Source: a bacterium | GTDB lineage: Bacteria; DRYD01 | Length of the DNA stretch: 34,982 nt | Direction: 5' to 3' | NCBI GenBank assembly: GCA_026418475.1 | Contig: JAOABG010000006.1 | Coordinates: forward strand, 1 to 34,982 | In this document: positions 1-8,295 of the stretch, piece by piece | How the letters are laid out: each line of letters starts with the position of its first letter | Numbering within the stretch: position 1 is the first letter of the stretch | Notes under the pieces: model-generated | Database searches by the model: none | What the model was told of the DNA's origin: nothing | What the model saw: the letters and a program-made list of their open reading frames with translations, nothing else | Program-made: the position numbers and the translations under genes

Positions 1-599
1 ATCCTATTTTGGTCAAGATTGGAGCTTTGTATCATGATATTGGTAAAATGAATAGGCCAAAGTATTTTGCTGAAAATTTGGTTCAGGGTGAAAAGAATCC
101 CCATGATGAGAGGGAGCCTTATTTGAGTGCTTCTATTATAAAATCTCATGTTACTGATGGAGTGAAACTTTCACAGAAATATAACTTACCAAAAATAATT
201 GAAGATTTTATTAGGACTCATCATGGAACAACTACGATATTATATTTTTTTATTAAAGCGAAGAATATGCAAAATACCAGTAAAAAGTATTCGTTTGAAA
301 TAAAGGAAGAAGACTTTAAATATCCTGGACCTAAACCAAAGACTAAGGAAATGTTAATACTAATGATTTGTGATAGTGTTGAAGCTGCCTCAAGATCTCT
401 TTCAGAATATTCTTATTCTTCTATAGAAAAATTGACTGATAACATTGTGAATAGACTCATCCAAGAAAAACAATTTTCCGATGTTGATATTACATTTAAG
501 GAAATTGGTATTATAAAAGATACTCTCATTAAAAACTTATATATATCTTATCATGTCAGGTTGAAGTATCCTTCATATGCGAAAAAGAATGGTAATTAA
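1..599 (+). CDS. pgpH: PgpH/YqfF-type HD phosphohydrolase (c-di-AMP phosphodiesterase), 3' part only
   Basis: The reading frame is open from the window edge (first full codon at base 3), so the amino-terminal extracellular and membrane parts lie outside. What remains is the carboxy-terminal cytoplasmic HD domain. It shows a YHDIGK metal motif right at the start, then NPHD, the SASIIKSHV helix, a THHGTT motif and CDSVEAASRS, all hallmarks of the 7TMR-HD family typified by Listeria PgpH, which hydrolyses cyclic di-AMP to pApA. The HD, H and D metal ligands look intact. The stop overlaps the start of the ybeY-like gene, and the order pgpH-ybeY-dgkA is the same as in many bacteria, which supports the assignment. 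The c-di-AMP substrate is inferred from the family, not visible here. Confidence 0.9.
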   Translation, partial: PILVKIGALYHDIGKMNRPKYFAENLVQGEKNPHDEREPYLSASIIKSHVTDGVKLSQKYNLPKIIEDFIRTHHGTTTILYFFIKAKNMQNTSKKYSFEIKEEDFKYPGPKPKTKEMLILMICDSVEAASRSLSEYSYSSIEKLTDNIVNRLIQEKQFSDVDITFKEIGIIKDTLIKNLYISYHVRLKYPSYAKKNGN

Positions 600-981
600 T
601 CATAGGAATAATAGAATAAGAAAGTTATGTAATAAAGTTTATTGCTTTATTATTAAGGTTTTCCCAATCTTATCAGAGAAATTTTTTATTATAGATTTTG
701 TTAATCCTTATCAAATTAGAAAAATTAAAAAGAGTATTTGGAATAAGAATGTATTTACCGATACGGTAACTTTAATATTTGATGATTATGTTCATATTTA
801 TTTGTGTCTTGATATAATTAAAAGGAATTCTTACAAGTATGGTAAACCTTTTGATGATGAGTTAGTTCTCGTTTTGTTGCATTCTTTTCTTCACAGTCTT
901 AATAAGGAAGAGGATGAGGTATCTGTTATCCAACATGATATTTTCAGACGATTTTATGAGGAAGTTATAAAAAATGAGTAA
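589..981 (+). CDS. ybeY: Divergent YbeY endoribonuclease-like protein
   Basis: This 130-residue protein sits exactly where ybeY sits in many genomes, between pgpH and dgkA. It keeps the family frame: an FTDTVTLIF segment matching the usual TDVLSFP region, then a beta strand, a helix, and an HSFLHSL segment (His98 and His102) in place of HGxLHLxGYDH. The third zinc histidine is absent; the aligned residue is Glu108 in NKEEDE. YbeY normally works in 16S rRNA 3'-end maturation and ribosome quality control. I prefer ATG 589, which overlaps the pgpH stop; an in-frame ATG at 577 would add four residues. The 3' end overlaps the next gene by 8 bases. Homology is inferred from position and partial motifs, and activity is doubtful because of the changed ligand. 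Confidence 0.7.
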   Translation: MVINHRNNRIRKLCNKVYCFIIKVFPILSEKFFIIDFVNPYQIRKIKKSIWNKNVFTDTVTLIFDDYVHIYLCLDIIKRNSYKYGKPFDDELVLVLLHSFLHSLNKEEDEVSVIQHDIFRRFYEEVIKNE

Positions 982-1726
982 AAGGTTTAGGAGAAACAAA
1001 TTAAGCTCAAGTATATTAGAAAGTTTTTCCAATGCTGTGAATGGTATATTTGAGGCTTTCTATCAGGAAAGAAATATGAGGATTCACCTTATTTTAGCTT
1101 TTTTTGTTATTTTTTCCTGTCTTTTTGTTAGTTTATCAGTTTTAGAGCTTGTTATCATATTCGTTGTTATTGCTCTTGTTTTTATTACTGAGTTGTTTAA
1201 TACTACTATTGAAATATTGGCTGATAAAATAGAGAGTAATAAGGATGAGCAGATAAAACTCATAAAAGATATATCTGCAGGTTCTGTGCTTGTTTCATCT
1301 GTTTTGGCTGTTATTGTTGGTATAATTATTTTTTCCAAGAAAGTTTTTTCTGATACTCCGGTTTTGATCCAAAAGTTGTCTTCTTTACCAGAATACGTAT
1401 ATATTATTGTTTTTGTAATAGTTTTGATTTTGTCTATGGGTATAAAAGTTTGGTATATGAGGTTTAAAGGTAAGAAGGCTAATGTTCAGGGTGGGGTTAT
1501 AAGTGTTCATTCGGCATTGGCATTTTCTACTTTTACGTTTATTGTTATTCATAATTGGCAGGATTATGTTTCTTGGTTTATGGCGTTTGTTCTTGCTGTT
1601 CTTGTTGCTCAGAGTAGATTAGAAGCTAGGATTCATTCCTTATCTGAGATAGTAAATGGTGCTATTTTTGGTGTTGTTGTAACTTATTTGCTTATTCAGT
1701 TTATTAATTTCTTGGGGGGTGTGTAG
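974..1726 (+). CDS. dgkA: DgkA-type diacylglycerol/undecaprenol kinase fused to PAP2-like phosphatase domain
   Basis: Integral membrane protein of 250 residues with two parts. Residues about 15-125 are a DgkA-type lipid kinase, with the ERNMRIH motif, the catalytic ELFNTTIEILADK motif and KDISAGSVLV. Residues about 130-250 look like a PAP2 phosphatase in a membrane setting: SVHSALAF replaces the usual PSGH block, and SRLEARIHSLSEIVNGA gives the SRxxxxxH block with an acidic partner. The kinase would phosphorylate diacylglycerol or undecaprenol, and the PAP2 half would remove a lipid phosphate, so the fusion joins opposing or cycling steps of carrier-lipid metabolism. It overlaps ybeY by 8 bases and is followed without a gap by the next gene. 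The individual substrates are not shown by the sequence. Confidence 0.85.
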   Translation: MSKRFRRNKLSSSILESFSNAVNGIFEAFYQERNMRIHLILAFFVIFSCLFVSLSVLELVIIFVVIALVFITELFNTTIEILADKIESNKDEQIKLIKDISAGSVLVSSVLAVIVGIIIFSKKVFSDTPVLIQKLSSLPEYVYIIVFVIVLILSMGIKVWYMRFKGKKANVQGGVISVHSALAFSTFTFIVIHNWQDYVSWFMAFVLAVLVAQSRLEARIHSLSEIVNGAIFGVVVTYLLIQFINFLGGV

Positions 1727-3013
1727 TTGGAGGATTTTTTAAAAAATTTGTTTTTTACTTTTTTGTTAATATTTGCTAATGGTTTTTTTGTATTGGCTGA
1801 GTTTGCTTTGGTTTCTTCAAATCCTGTGAAGTTGAAGAAGCTCAGATTTTTGCTTCCCTATAAGCAGTATCAGTCTATGGATCATTATTTGGCTACTTGT
1901 CAAGTGGGGATAACTTTGGCTAGTTTGGTTTTGGGTTGGTTGGCGGAGCCAACTTTCGCAACAATTTTTGAAAAGATTTTTATTGGGATTCTTAAGTTAG
2001 AAAGTTTGGTGTTTATTTCTTCACATTTTTTTGCTATAGTTTTGGCTTTTACTATTGTAACCTTTTTGCATCTGATATTGGGAGAACAGGTCCCAAAGTT
2101 AATAGGTGTTTATAGTCCGGAAAGAGTTATTATATTTTCTTCCCTTATTTTGGAGTTTTTCAGTTTTGTATTTTATCCTATGACTTTTGTTGTCCGTTCT
2201 GTTCAAAATAAGATAGCTTTATTTTTCGGAGTTAATCCCTATGAACATAAAGAGATAAAGTTTTCTATTGATGAAGTAAGGGATATCCTGAAAAATGTCA
2301 GGGAGTCGGGACAAATGAGCGAAATTCTGTATAATACCGTTAATTCTGTTTTAGAATTAAATAAATATAGAGTTAAGGATGTGATGGTTCATAGGACAGA
2401 TGTGGTTTATTTGAATTACAATGACAGAGTGGAAAGTGTTATAGATATTGTTGTTAATACTCTTCACAGCAGATATCCTGTTTATAGGGATAACATTGAT
2501 AATATTGTTGGTATTTTACATATTAAGGATATATTTTTGGCTATAAGGAAAAAGATTTTTCTCGTTGGGGAGATTGTTAATTTTTTAAATAGGAAGGTTT
2601 TATATGTTCCTGAGAATTCGGATCTTTTCACTGTTATGAATCAAATGAAGAATGAGCAAGCTTTGATGGCCATAGTTGTTGACGAGTACGGAGGTAATAA
2701 AGGAATAATCACTTTTGATGATGTTCTTGGTAAGATTTTGGGTACTATTCTTGATGAGTTTGATCTAAATAAAGTTAAAATTCTCAGAACCAAAGATGGA
2801 TACGTTATATCAACTGATGTGCATATCTATGAATTACCTGATGAAATAAGAAATATTTTTGATAACCCTAAAGCCATGTTATCTTCTATTTTGTATGATA
2901 TTATGCAAGGGAAAAAGCCGAAAAAGGATGAAATTATAAAATATAAGGGGTATAAAATAAAGCTACTTGAAGTAAAAGGAAACGCAGTAAAATATATTAA
3001 AATATACTTATAA
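1727..3013 (+). CDS. CNNM/CorC-type membrane protein with DUF21, CBS pair and CorC_HlyC domain (first copy)
   Basis: A 428-residue hemolysin-family protein. Residues about 1-190 form a DUF21 (CNNM) membrane domain with FANGFFVLAEFALVSS at the start and LHLILGEQVPKL, the conserved GExxPK segment. Two CBS repeats follow at about 205-330 (VKDVMVHRTDV; MAIVVDEYGG), then a CorC_HlyC domain at the end. Proteins of this build are linked to magnesium and cobalt export or homeostasis, and the CBS pair usually binds adenine nucleotides. The TTG start at 1727 directly follows the previous stop, with a GGGGGGTGTG Shine-Dalgarno sequence inside the end of the upstream gene. The stop overlaps the start of a second, shorter paralogue by one base. 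The transported ion is an inference. Confidence 0.88.
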   Translation: MEDFLKNLFFTFLLIFANGFFVLAEFALVSSNPVKLKKLRFLLPYKQYQSMDHYLATCQVGITLASLVLGWLAEPTFATIFEKIFIGILKLESLVFISSHFFAIVLAFTIVTFLHLILGEQVPKLIGVYSPERVIIFSSLILEFFSFVFYPMTFVVRSVQNKIALFFGVNPYEHKEIKFSIDEVRDILKNVRESGQMSEILYNTVNSVLELNKYRVKDVMVHRTDVVYLNYNDRVESVIDIVVNTLHSRYPVYRDNIDNIVGILHIKDIFLAIRKKIFLVGEIVNFLNRKVLYVPENSDLFTVMNQMKNEQALMAIVVDEYGGNKGIITFDDVLGKILGTILDEFDLNKVKILRTKDGYVISTDVHIYELPDEIRNIFDNPKAMLSSILYDIMQGKKPKKDEIIKYKGYKIKLLEVKGNAVKYIKIYL

Positions 3014-4260
3014 TGGGTGAACTTGACAACCAGGGTCTATATTATTTCTTAATTACTGTTATTGGTCTTTTGTCTGTTATCTCCAGGATTATATACTATT
3101 ATCTTGTTTTTTGTTCTCCATATGTTTTGAGGAGTTATTCTCATTTGGTTGAGAGTGAGTCAATTATAGACGATTTTTTGGCTAATAGAATAAATTATAC
3201 ATCTTCTGTTTTGATTTTGTTTTATGTTCTTACATTTTTTTATTTTTTTGCTTCAATTTACTTTTTCCATGAAGTTTTTTGGGGTATTTTATTGCTTTTT
3301 TCTGCTTTTTTTGTTTTATTTTTATTGATTGATTCATTTGTGAAAGATGTAATTTTTATTGGAATAAATAGGTATTTGAAGTATTTTGATTCTGTTATGA
3401 TGATTGTTAAGTTTTTAAAATTTTTGTTTCCTTTGGCTTCGGTTTTTAATTATTTGGGTGGTTTTTTGTTGCGTTTTTGGGAGCAAGATATAGATGTTAA
3501 CAAGAAATATTTTTCTGAGGCTATTGTATATTTGGATGATTTTAATTGGGATGACTACAGAGTTGAGATAGTTGAAAAGTTTTTGGCTATGAATGATACG
3601 CTTGTAAGGGAAATTATGGTTCCCAGGGTGGACATTGTTGCTCTCGAAGCTAATAAAACTATATCTGAAATTGCTGTGCTTATTATGAAATATGGTTACT
3701 CTAAGTATCCAGTTTTTGAGGATAGTATAGATAACATAATAGGTGTTGTATTTCTCAAAGATATGTTGAGATATATTCTTACTAACCAGGGATTTATTAG
3801 GCTTAAAGATATAGCACGTATTCCTTTAATAGTCCCCGAGTCAAAGAATATATACGAATTACTTAACATTATGAAACAGAATAGATCTTCCATTGCTGTT
3901 GTTGTTGATGAATATGGGGGTACCAGCGGAATAGTAACAGTTTCTGATTTGCTTCAAGAATTGCTGGGGAAAATACAGGATGAACATGATAAAGAACCTG
4001 AGGAGGAAAATATTCAAAAATTATCCAGCTCTGAGTATGTTGTTAACCCCAAAATAGATATTTACACTTTAGAAGAATATCTTGGATTTGATTTTCCTGA
4101 CAAAGAAGATAGGGAGTATACAACTCTTTCTGGTTTAATCTATACCAAGCTTGGTAGGATACCACAAGAAGGAGAAACTATAAACATAGATAATATAATC
4201 TTAAAAATACTGGAAATTAAAAAGAATAGAATAAATAAAGTTTTGATAAAATTGGATTAA
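3013..4260 (+). CDS. CBS-domain membrane protein, CorC_HlyC type (second copy, divergent membrane domain)
   Basis: A 415-residue paralogue of the preceding gene, joined to it by a TAATG stop/start overlap. The carboxy-terminal half is typical: LVREIMVPRVDIVAL and AVVVDEYGGTSGIVTVSDLLQELLG CBS segments (about 195-325), then an acidic EDREYTTLSG CorC_HlyC domain. The amino-terminal membrane half (three to four hydrophobic helices up to about residue 160) keeps no recognisable GExxPK motif and is strongly diverged from the DUF21 domain of its neighbour. Two such proteins in tandem may form a heteromeric ion-handling complex in the inner membrane; this is inferred only from adjacency and shared architecture. 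Gliding-motility GldE-type proteins have a similar build, but nothing else here points that way. Confidence 0.82.
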   Translation: MGELDNQGLYYFLITVIGLLSVISRIIYYYLVFCSPYVLRSYSHLVESESIIDDFLANRINYTSSVLILFYVLTFFYFFASIYFFHEVFWGILLLFSAFFVLFLLIDSFVKDVIFIGINRYLKYFDSVMMIVKFLKFLFPLASVFNYLGGFLLRFWEQDIDVNKKYFSEAIVYLDDFNWDDYRVEIVEKFLAMNDTLVREIMVPRVDIVALEANKTISEIAVLIMKYGYSKYPVFEDSIDNIIGVVFLKDMLRYILTNQGFIRLKDIARIPLIVPESKNIYELLNIMKQNRSSIAVVVDEYGGTSGIVTVSDLLQELLGKIQDEHDKEPEEENIQKLSSSEYVVNPKIDIYTLEEYLGFDFPDKEDREYTTLSGLIYTKLGRIPQEGETINIDNIILKILEIKKNRINKVLIKLD

Positions 4261-4262
4261 AG

Positions 4263-5816
4263 ATGCAAAGTAATATTGATGAAATACTACTACTTGTTCA
4301 GGTTTTACCTCCTTTCATATCTTCAAAGGTTGAGAGACATCCAAGAATTGGCGAAATAATAGAAATAGTAATGGATGTTGGAAGAACTCCTGAGATTAGG
4401 TTTCCCGACGACTTTGAAATAATCTCTTCCAGGGAAATAATGTATGATGATATAGAGTATGTTGTAAAGAGGATAGGGGAGTTTGGTAGGGATAATAGAG
4501 CGGGAATACCCAGAACTCTACATAGAATATCTGCAATAAGAAATAGGAATGGGGTTATAGTTGGATTAACTTGTAGAGTGGGCAGAACTGTTTATGGAGC
4601 TGCTGATATTTTACTTGACTATATTAAAACAGGCAAGAGTTTGTTAATCCTTGGAAGGCCGGGTGTCGGTAAGACTACTATATTAAGAGAAACAGCAAGA
4701 ATAATTAATGATAACTTAAAGAAGAGAGTTGTTATCGTTGACACTTCTAATGAAATAGGTGGGGATGGAGATATACCTCATCCAGCTATTGGTAGAGCTA
4801 GGAGAATGCAAGTTCCTTCACCTGATCTTCAACATAAAGTTATGATAGAAGCTGTTGAAAATCACATGCCAGAAGTTATAATAATAGATGAGATGGGAAC
4901 TCAGGAAGAAGCTTATGCTGCGAGAACGATAGCTGAAAGAGGGGTTCAATTAATTGCCACAGCTCATGGAAACAACCTTGAAAATATTGTTCTAAATCCA
5001 ACTCTATCCGATATTGTTGGTGGTATTCAGGCTGTTATATTGAGTGATGAAGAAGCTAAAAGGAGAGGAACTCAGAAAACTGTTCTTGAAAGGAAAAACC
5101 CTCCAACTTTTGATATACTTGTTGAAATAGTCGATAGAAACACTTTTGCAATATATTCTAATGTTGCTTTAGCTGTTGACTTTATGTTAAAAGGAGTTAC
5201 CTTTAAACCCGAAATAAGAGTTAGAGAAGCTAACGAATATAAAACTTCTCAAAAGGAATATTTCCAAGGTATAACAAAAGAGGAACCACCTTCAAAGTCT
5301 AGGAAGGATTTTACTAAATCTGTTCAAAACCATGAAGAAAAAAGGTATAAAATATATCCTTTTGCTATAAGTGTTGAAAGGCTTCAAAAAGCTATAACTG
5401 AGCTTGAGGTTCCATTGGATGTTGTCTATGATATTAATCAAGCTGATTTTGTAATAACTCTGAAATCCAAAAAACAGGAAATAGAAAAGAAAATTCAAAA
5501 AAATCCAACTCTTTATCCTTTACATAAGAATATAATGCTTGTAAGGAGCAATACTTTTACACAAATATCTAAGATACTTGAGAAATATTTTGAGTCTTCT
5601 GAATATGATATAAACTATCTAAATGAAGAAATAGAAGAGAAAATAAAAATTATGTATGAGAAAAATTTGGATAGAATGGAGTTGGATCCTCAGCCAGAAG
5701 AAATAAGAAGAATTCAGCATGAACTGATAGAAAAGTATGGATTATATTCAAAGACTGAAGGTGAGGAGCCTGACAAAAAAGTAATAATCTATAAAAAAAG
5801 AAATAGTGTCAAATAA
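4263..5816 (+). CDS. Ycf45-like R3H-domain AAA ATPase
   Basis: A 517-residue cytoplasmic ATPase of the family annotated as Ycf45 in plastids and cyanobacteria, related to SpoIIIAA. It has a DUF-type amino-terminal region, a conserved CRVGRTVYGAA segment, Walker A GRPGVGKTT (near residue 131), DTSNEIGGDGDIPHPAIG, Walker B VIIIDEMGT, and a sensor-like TAHGN. A variable linker and a carboxy-terminal R3H domain follow, with RRIQH (Arg-x3-His) and a basic beta strand at the end, which in this fold binds single-stranded nucleic acid. The molecular role is unknown in any organism I can recall. It starts two bases after the CBS gene, so it belongs to the same operon, and its 3' end overlaps the convergent GGDEF-like gene by 8 bases, leaving no room for a separate terminator. 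Confidence 0.88.
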   Translation: MQSNIDEILLLVQVLPPFISSKVERHPRIGEIIEIVMDVGRTPEIRFPDDFEIISSREIMYDDIEYVVKRIGEFGRDNRAGIPRTLHRISAIRNRNGVIVGLTCRVGRTVYGAADILLDYIKTGKSLLILGRPGVGKTTILRETARIINDNLKKRVVIVDTSNEIGGDGDIPHPAIGRARRMQVPSPDLQHKVMIEAVENHMPEVIIIDEMGTQEEAYAARTIAERGVQLIATAHGNNLENIVLNPTLSDIVGGIQAVILSDEEAKRRGTQKTVLERKNPPTFDILVEIVDRNTFAIYSNVALAVDFMLKGVTFKPEIRVREANEYKTSQKEYFQGITKEEPPSKSRKDFTKSVQNHEEKRYKIYPFAISVERLQKAITELEVPLDVVYDINQADFVITLKSKKQEIEKKIQKNPTLYPLHKNIMLVRSNTFTQISKILEKYFESSEYDINYLNEEIEEKIKIMYEKNLDRMELDPQPEEIRRIQHELIEKYGLYSKTEGEEPDKKVIIYKKRNSVK

Positions 5817-6555
5817 TTATAATGAAATTCTGCTTGATCTTTTTCTCGTATTCCATTTTATATAACAAGTTTTGTATGTGTGAGTTCAGCTCTTGCAATA
5901 TATTTTCTGAGCTTTGCATTTGAGGATTTATTTCTTCTGATACTATTGAGATGGTTATTATGAATTGATATTCTTTTTTGAAATAGTCAAGTATTGATTT
6001 TTGAATTCTTTCTAATATTTTTAGGAGTTTGTTTTTATCAACTTCTATTAATGACAGTAAAAAAATGTTGGGATTGTATCGACTGATTACGTCAATATTA
6101 TTTCTGATTTTGCCTTTAATTATTTCTGCTATTTTTTTACTTACCTTTATTGCTTCTTCATATGAAAAGTTTTTCACTATGTTATCAAATTTATCTATTT
6201 CAATTAGTGATATTGATAGATTTTTTTTCTTACGGTATAGTAATGAGTATATTGTTTCATATTTTATAAAGAATCCTTTGAAGTTCAGTAATTCTGTTTC
6301 ATTATCTATGAATGAATTACTAATTGGTTCTAGTATGACTGCATATTGATCATTATTCAGGTTTAGAATTGATGTTTTATATATTTCGTTATTAATTATT
6401 GTTTGTTGATTTTTTAGGTGTTCAAAATCTATTTTTATTTTTTGGATTATTTCTTGTGCTTTTTGATTTGTCCATTCATATTCTCTTGTTTTCTTATTTA
6501 TAATTACTATGGGAGTATTTATTGAATTGAGTATATTTTCAAATATTTTTTCCAT
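5809..6555 (-). CDS. Degenerate GGDEF-domain protein with PAS-like amino terminus
   Basis: A 248-residue protein. The first 70 or so residues resemble a small PAS sensor (TPIVIINKKTREYEWTNQKA). From about residue 88 the pattern follows a GGDEF domain: DNETELLNFKGFF matches DxLTGLxNRRxF, and LIEIDKFDNIVKNFSYEEA matches the metal/substrate helix. The signature itself reads RYNPNIF instead of RYGGDEF, so diguanylate cyclase activity is very unlikely. It may act as a nucleotide-sensing or scaffold domain. It is the last gene of a minus-strand operon with HtrA and M48 proteases, starting two bases after the M48 stop. Composition is skewed: about 47 Ile to only 7 Val, in line with the strand bias of the window. 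Confidence 0.7.
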   Translation of the reverse strand: MEKIFENILNSINTPIVIINKKTREYEWTNQKAQEIIQKIKIDFEHLKNQQTIINNEIYKTSILNLNNDQYAVILEPISNSFIDNETELLNFKGFFIKYETIYSLLYRKKKNLSISLIEIDKFDNIVKNFSYEEAIKVSKKIAEIIKGKIRNNIDVISRYNPNIFLLSLIEVDKNKLLKILERIQKSILDYFKKEYQFIITISIVSEEINPQMQSSENILQELNSHIQNLLYKMEYEKKIKQNFIIII

Positions 6556-6557
6556 TT

Positions 6558-7082
6558 TTATATTGAGTTGTATCCTTTTGTTGCTGATTCTATTCTTTCT
6601 TGTGTTGATGGATGAGACCTTAAATAAGGGTGTGTATAATCTGAAGAACTGTTGTATTTTATTAGCATGTTTAGGAACGGTTGGAGAGGCAGGTTGTACA
6701 TTTTTAGTGCTCTTCCCGCATAATAATCTGCTTCCAACTCTTTCTGTTGGTTAAAAATATTGGTTTCATATATATTGTTTCCTGACATCCATTGTTGTAG
6801 GAATACTTGTGGTATGTGTCCAAGTGTTTCGTGTGCCCACTCATGTGCTAATACTCCGAATATTGCCTCATAGCTTTCGTTTTGTATGAAATAGGGATCT
6901 ATAAATACCAATCCTTGTCCTGTTGCCATTGCTCCTAACGGTGTTGGATATATCTGGACCATTATATTTGAGCCATATATGTAGTTTAGCTTGTTTGCTA
7001 TATCTTGTAGTTCCTCGTTTGTGATCTGAGAAAATGAAATATTTATTAGCAGGATTATAATTAATATTACAATCTTTTTCAT
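6558..7082 (-). CDS. Small secreted M48-family zinc metallopeptidase
   Basis: A 174-residue exported protein with a signal peptide (residues 1-18, cleavage after SFS). It contains the zinc motif HEWAH at residues 80-84 followed by ETLGH, the third ligand Glu115 in ELEADYYAGR, and the terminal HPSTQERIE block typical of the M48 (BepA/YcaL/Oma1-like) group. No transmembrane helix follows the signal peptide, and there is no TPR tail, so this is a minimal periplasmic form. Related peptidases such as BepA degrade or help assemble outer membrane proteins. It lies one base downstream of the htrA stop and two bases upstream of the degenerate GGDEF gene, which suggests co-transcribed envelope quality control. 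Its substrate is unknown. Confidence 0.88.
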   Translation of the reverse strand: MKKIVILIIILLINISFSQITNEELQDIANKLNYIYGSNIMVQIYPTPLGAMATGQGLVFIDPYFIQNESYEAIFGVLAHEWAHETLGHIPQVFLQQWMSGNNIYETNIFNQQKELEADYYAGRALKMYNLPLQPFLNMLIKYNSSSDYTHPYLRSHPSTQERIESATKGYNSI

Positions 7083-7083
7083 T

Positions 7084-8232
7084 TTATCTTGCCTCTAATT
7101 TAATATCCTTGGTTAACTTCTTGTTTAGCCTCAATATGTGCAGCCTTATTATTTGTCCAGGGGTGTATTTTTCTATTGTTTTGTTATAATCAACTGTATT
7201 ATTAATGATGTCATTGTTTATTGCTGTTATGATATCTCCTTTTTTTATTTCCATTCTGTAAGCTGGACTGTCTACTTCTACTTCTTCAACTATAACTCCT
7301 TTGGTGTTGGCTAATCCTAGGAATCGTATTATTTCAGGTGTTAAGTCTGTTACTTGGATTCCTATGTATGGTCTTATTACTTTTCCGTATTTTTCTAGAT
7401 CTGATATGACTTTTTTTACTTTATTTGAGGGTATGGCGAATCCCAGTCCTTGAGCTGTTATAACTACTGCTGTGTTTACTCCCACAACTTTGGAATTTAG
7501 GTCTATTAGTGGCCCCCCTGAGTTGCCTGGATTAATTGGTGCATCTGTTTGTATAAGATCTTCTAAATACAGACCTTGGACTTCTAAACTTCTATTTTTT
7601 GCAGATATTACTCCTACTGTTGCGCTGTAGTCGAATCCATAGGGGTTGCCGACTGCTATAACCCATTCTCCTATTTTTACTTCGTCTGAATTTTCGAATT
7701 CGAGTGGTTTGAAATTGTCTTGGGTATCAATTTTAAGTAATGCTAAGTCTGTGTATTTGTCTGCTCCTACTACGGTTGCTAAGTACTTCTTTGAGTTTCC
7801 TGGAAATGTTATGTATATTTCTTGGGCTTTTTCTATTACGTGGTTATTTGTTATCAGGAATTTTTTATTATTGTCGATTATGAATCCTGATCCGAGTCCC
7901 TGGTTTTTAAACATTTTTTCCCAATCTTTGCCGAAAAAATATTTGAATACGTCGTCCCATTCTTTAGACCATGGGGTTCCACTGGCTACTATATCTATTC
8001 TTGCTACGCTTTCTCTTACTTTTTCTATCACGTTGACGAATGTTTTTTCATCAGCTTCTTTTATAACAACATTCTGTTGATATACGACTTTTTGGACTTG
8101 TTGATTTTGACTTGTTTTACTTGAACCATTTTTTGATAAAAGGTTGTAAGTAGTAATGGAACCTATTATACCTCCTATTACTGAACCAATTATAATAGAG
8201 ATAATCATTACCAAGATGAGATTTTTATTCAT
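7084..8232 (-). CDS. Membrane-anchored HtrA/DegS-like serine protease with one PDZ domain
   Basis: A 382-residue S1C protease. An amino-terminal hydrophobic segment (residues 5-30, rich in Ile and Gly) serves as anchor or uncleaved signal. The catalytic triad is visible as His131 (ITNNHV), Asp162 (YTDLALL) and Ser238 (GNSGGPL). A single PDZ domain occupies about 285-382 (RPYIGIQV ... GVIVEEV ... GDIITAINN). One PDZ domain and a membrane anchor resemble DegS and HhoA-type proteins more than two-PDZ DegP, so a regulatory or quality-control role in the periplasm is plausible. It is first in a three-gene minus-strand operon with an AGGAGA Shine-Dalgarno sequence close upstream and divergent to ftsK. 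Confidence 0.93.
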   Translation of the reverse strand: MNKNLILVMIISIIIGSVIGGIIGSITTYNLLSKNGSSKTSQNQQVQKVVYQQNVVIKEADEKTFVNVIEKVRESVARIDIVASGTPWSKEWDDVFKYFFGKDWEKMFKNQGLGSGFIIDNNKKFLITNNHVIEKAQEIYITFPGNSKKYLATVVGADKYTDLALLKIDTQDNFKPLEFENSDEVKIGEWVIAVGNPYGFDYSATVGVISAKNRSLEVQGLYLEDLIQTDAPINPGNSGGPLIDLNSKVVGVNTAVVITAQGLGFAIPSNKVKKVISDLEKYGKVIRPYIGIQVTDLTPEIIRFLGLANTKGVIVEEVEVDSPAYRMEIKKGDIITAINNDIINNTVDYNKTIEKYTPGQIIRLHILRLNKKLTKDIKLEAR

Positions 8233-8295
8233 TAGTTTTCTCCTATGTCTATGTTTTTATTCTCCTTTCTTTTCGTTTTTCCCTTTTATGTTTAT

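Noticed and set aside
577-588. Earlier ATG as the start of the ybeY-like gene
   Set aside because: Possible, but ATG 589 gives the smaller overlap and a start closer to family style; the difference is only four residues.
6029-6349. Open frame of 106 codons on the plus strand opposite the GGDEF-like gene, with hydrophobic product
   Set aside because: Hydrophobicity follows from reading the Ile/Lys/Asn-rich opposite strand; the minus-strand frame has the domain pattern and operon spacing.
7646-8080. Open frame of 144 codons on the plus strand inside htrA
   Set aside because: It lies fully antisense to a clear protease with intact catalytic triad, has no ribosome binding site and its product shows no domain.
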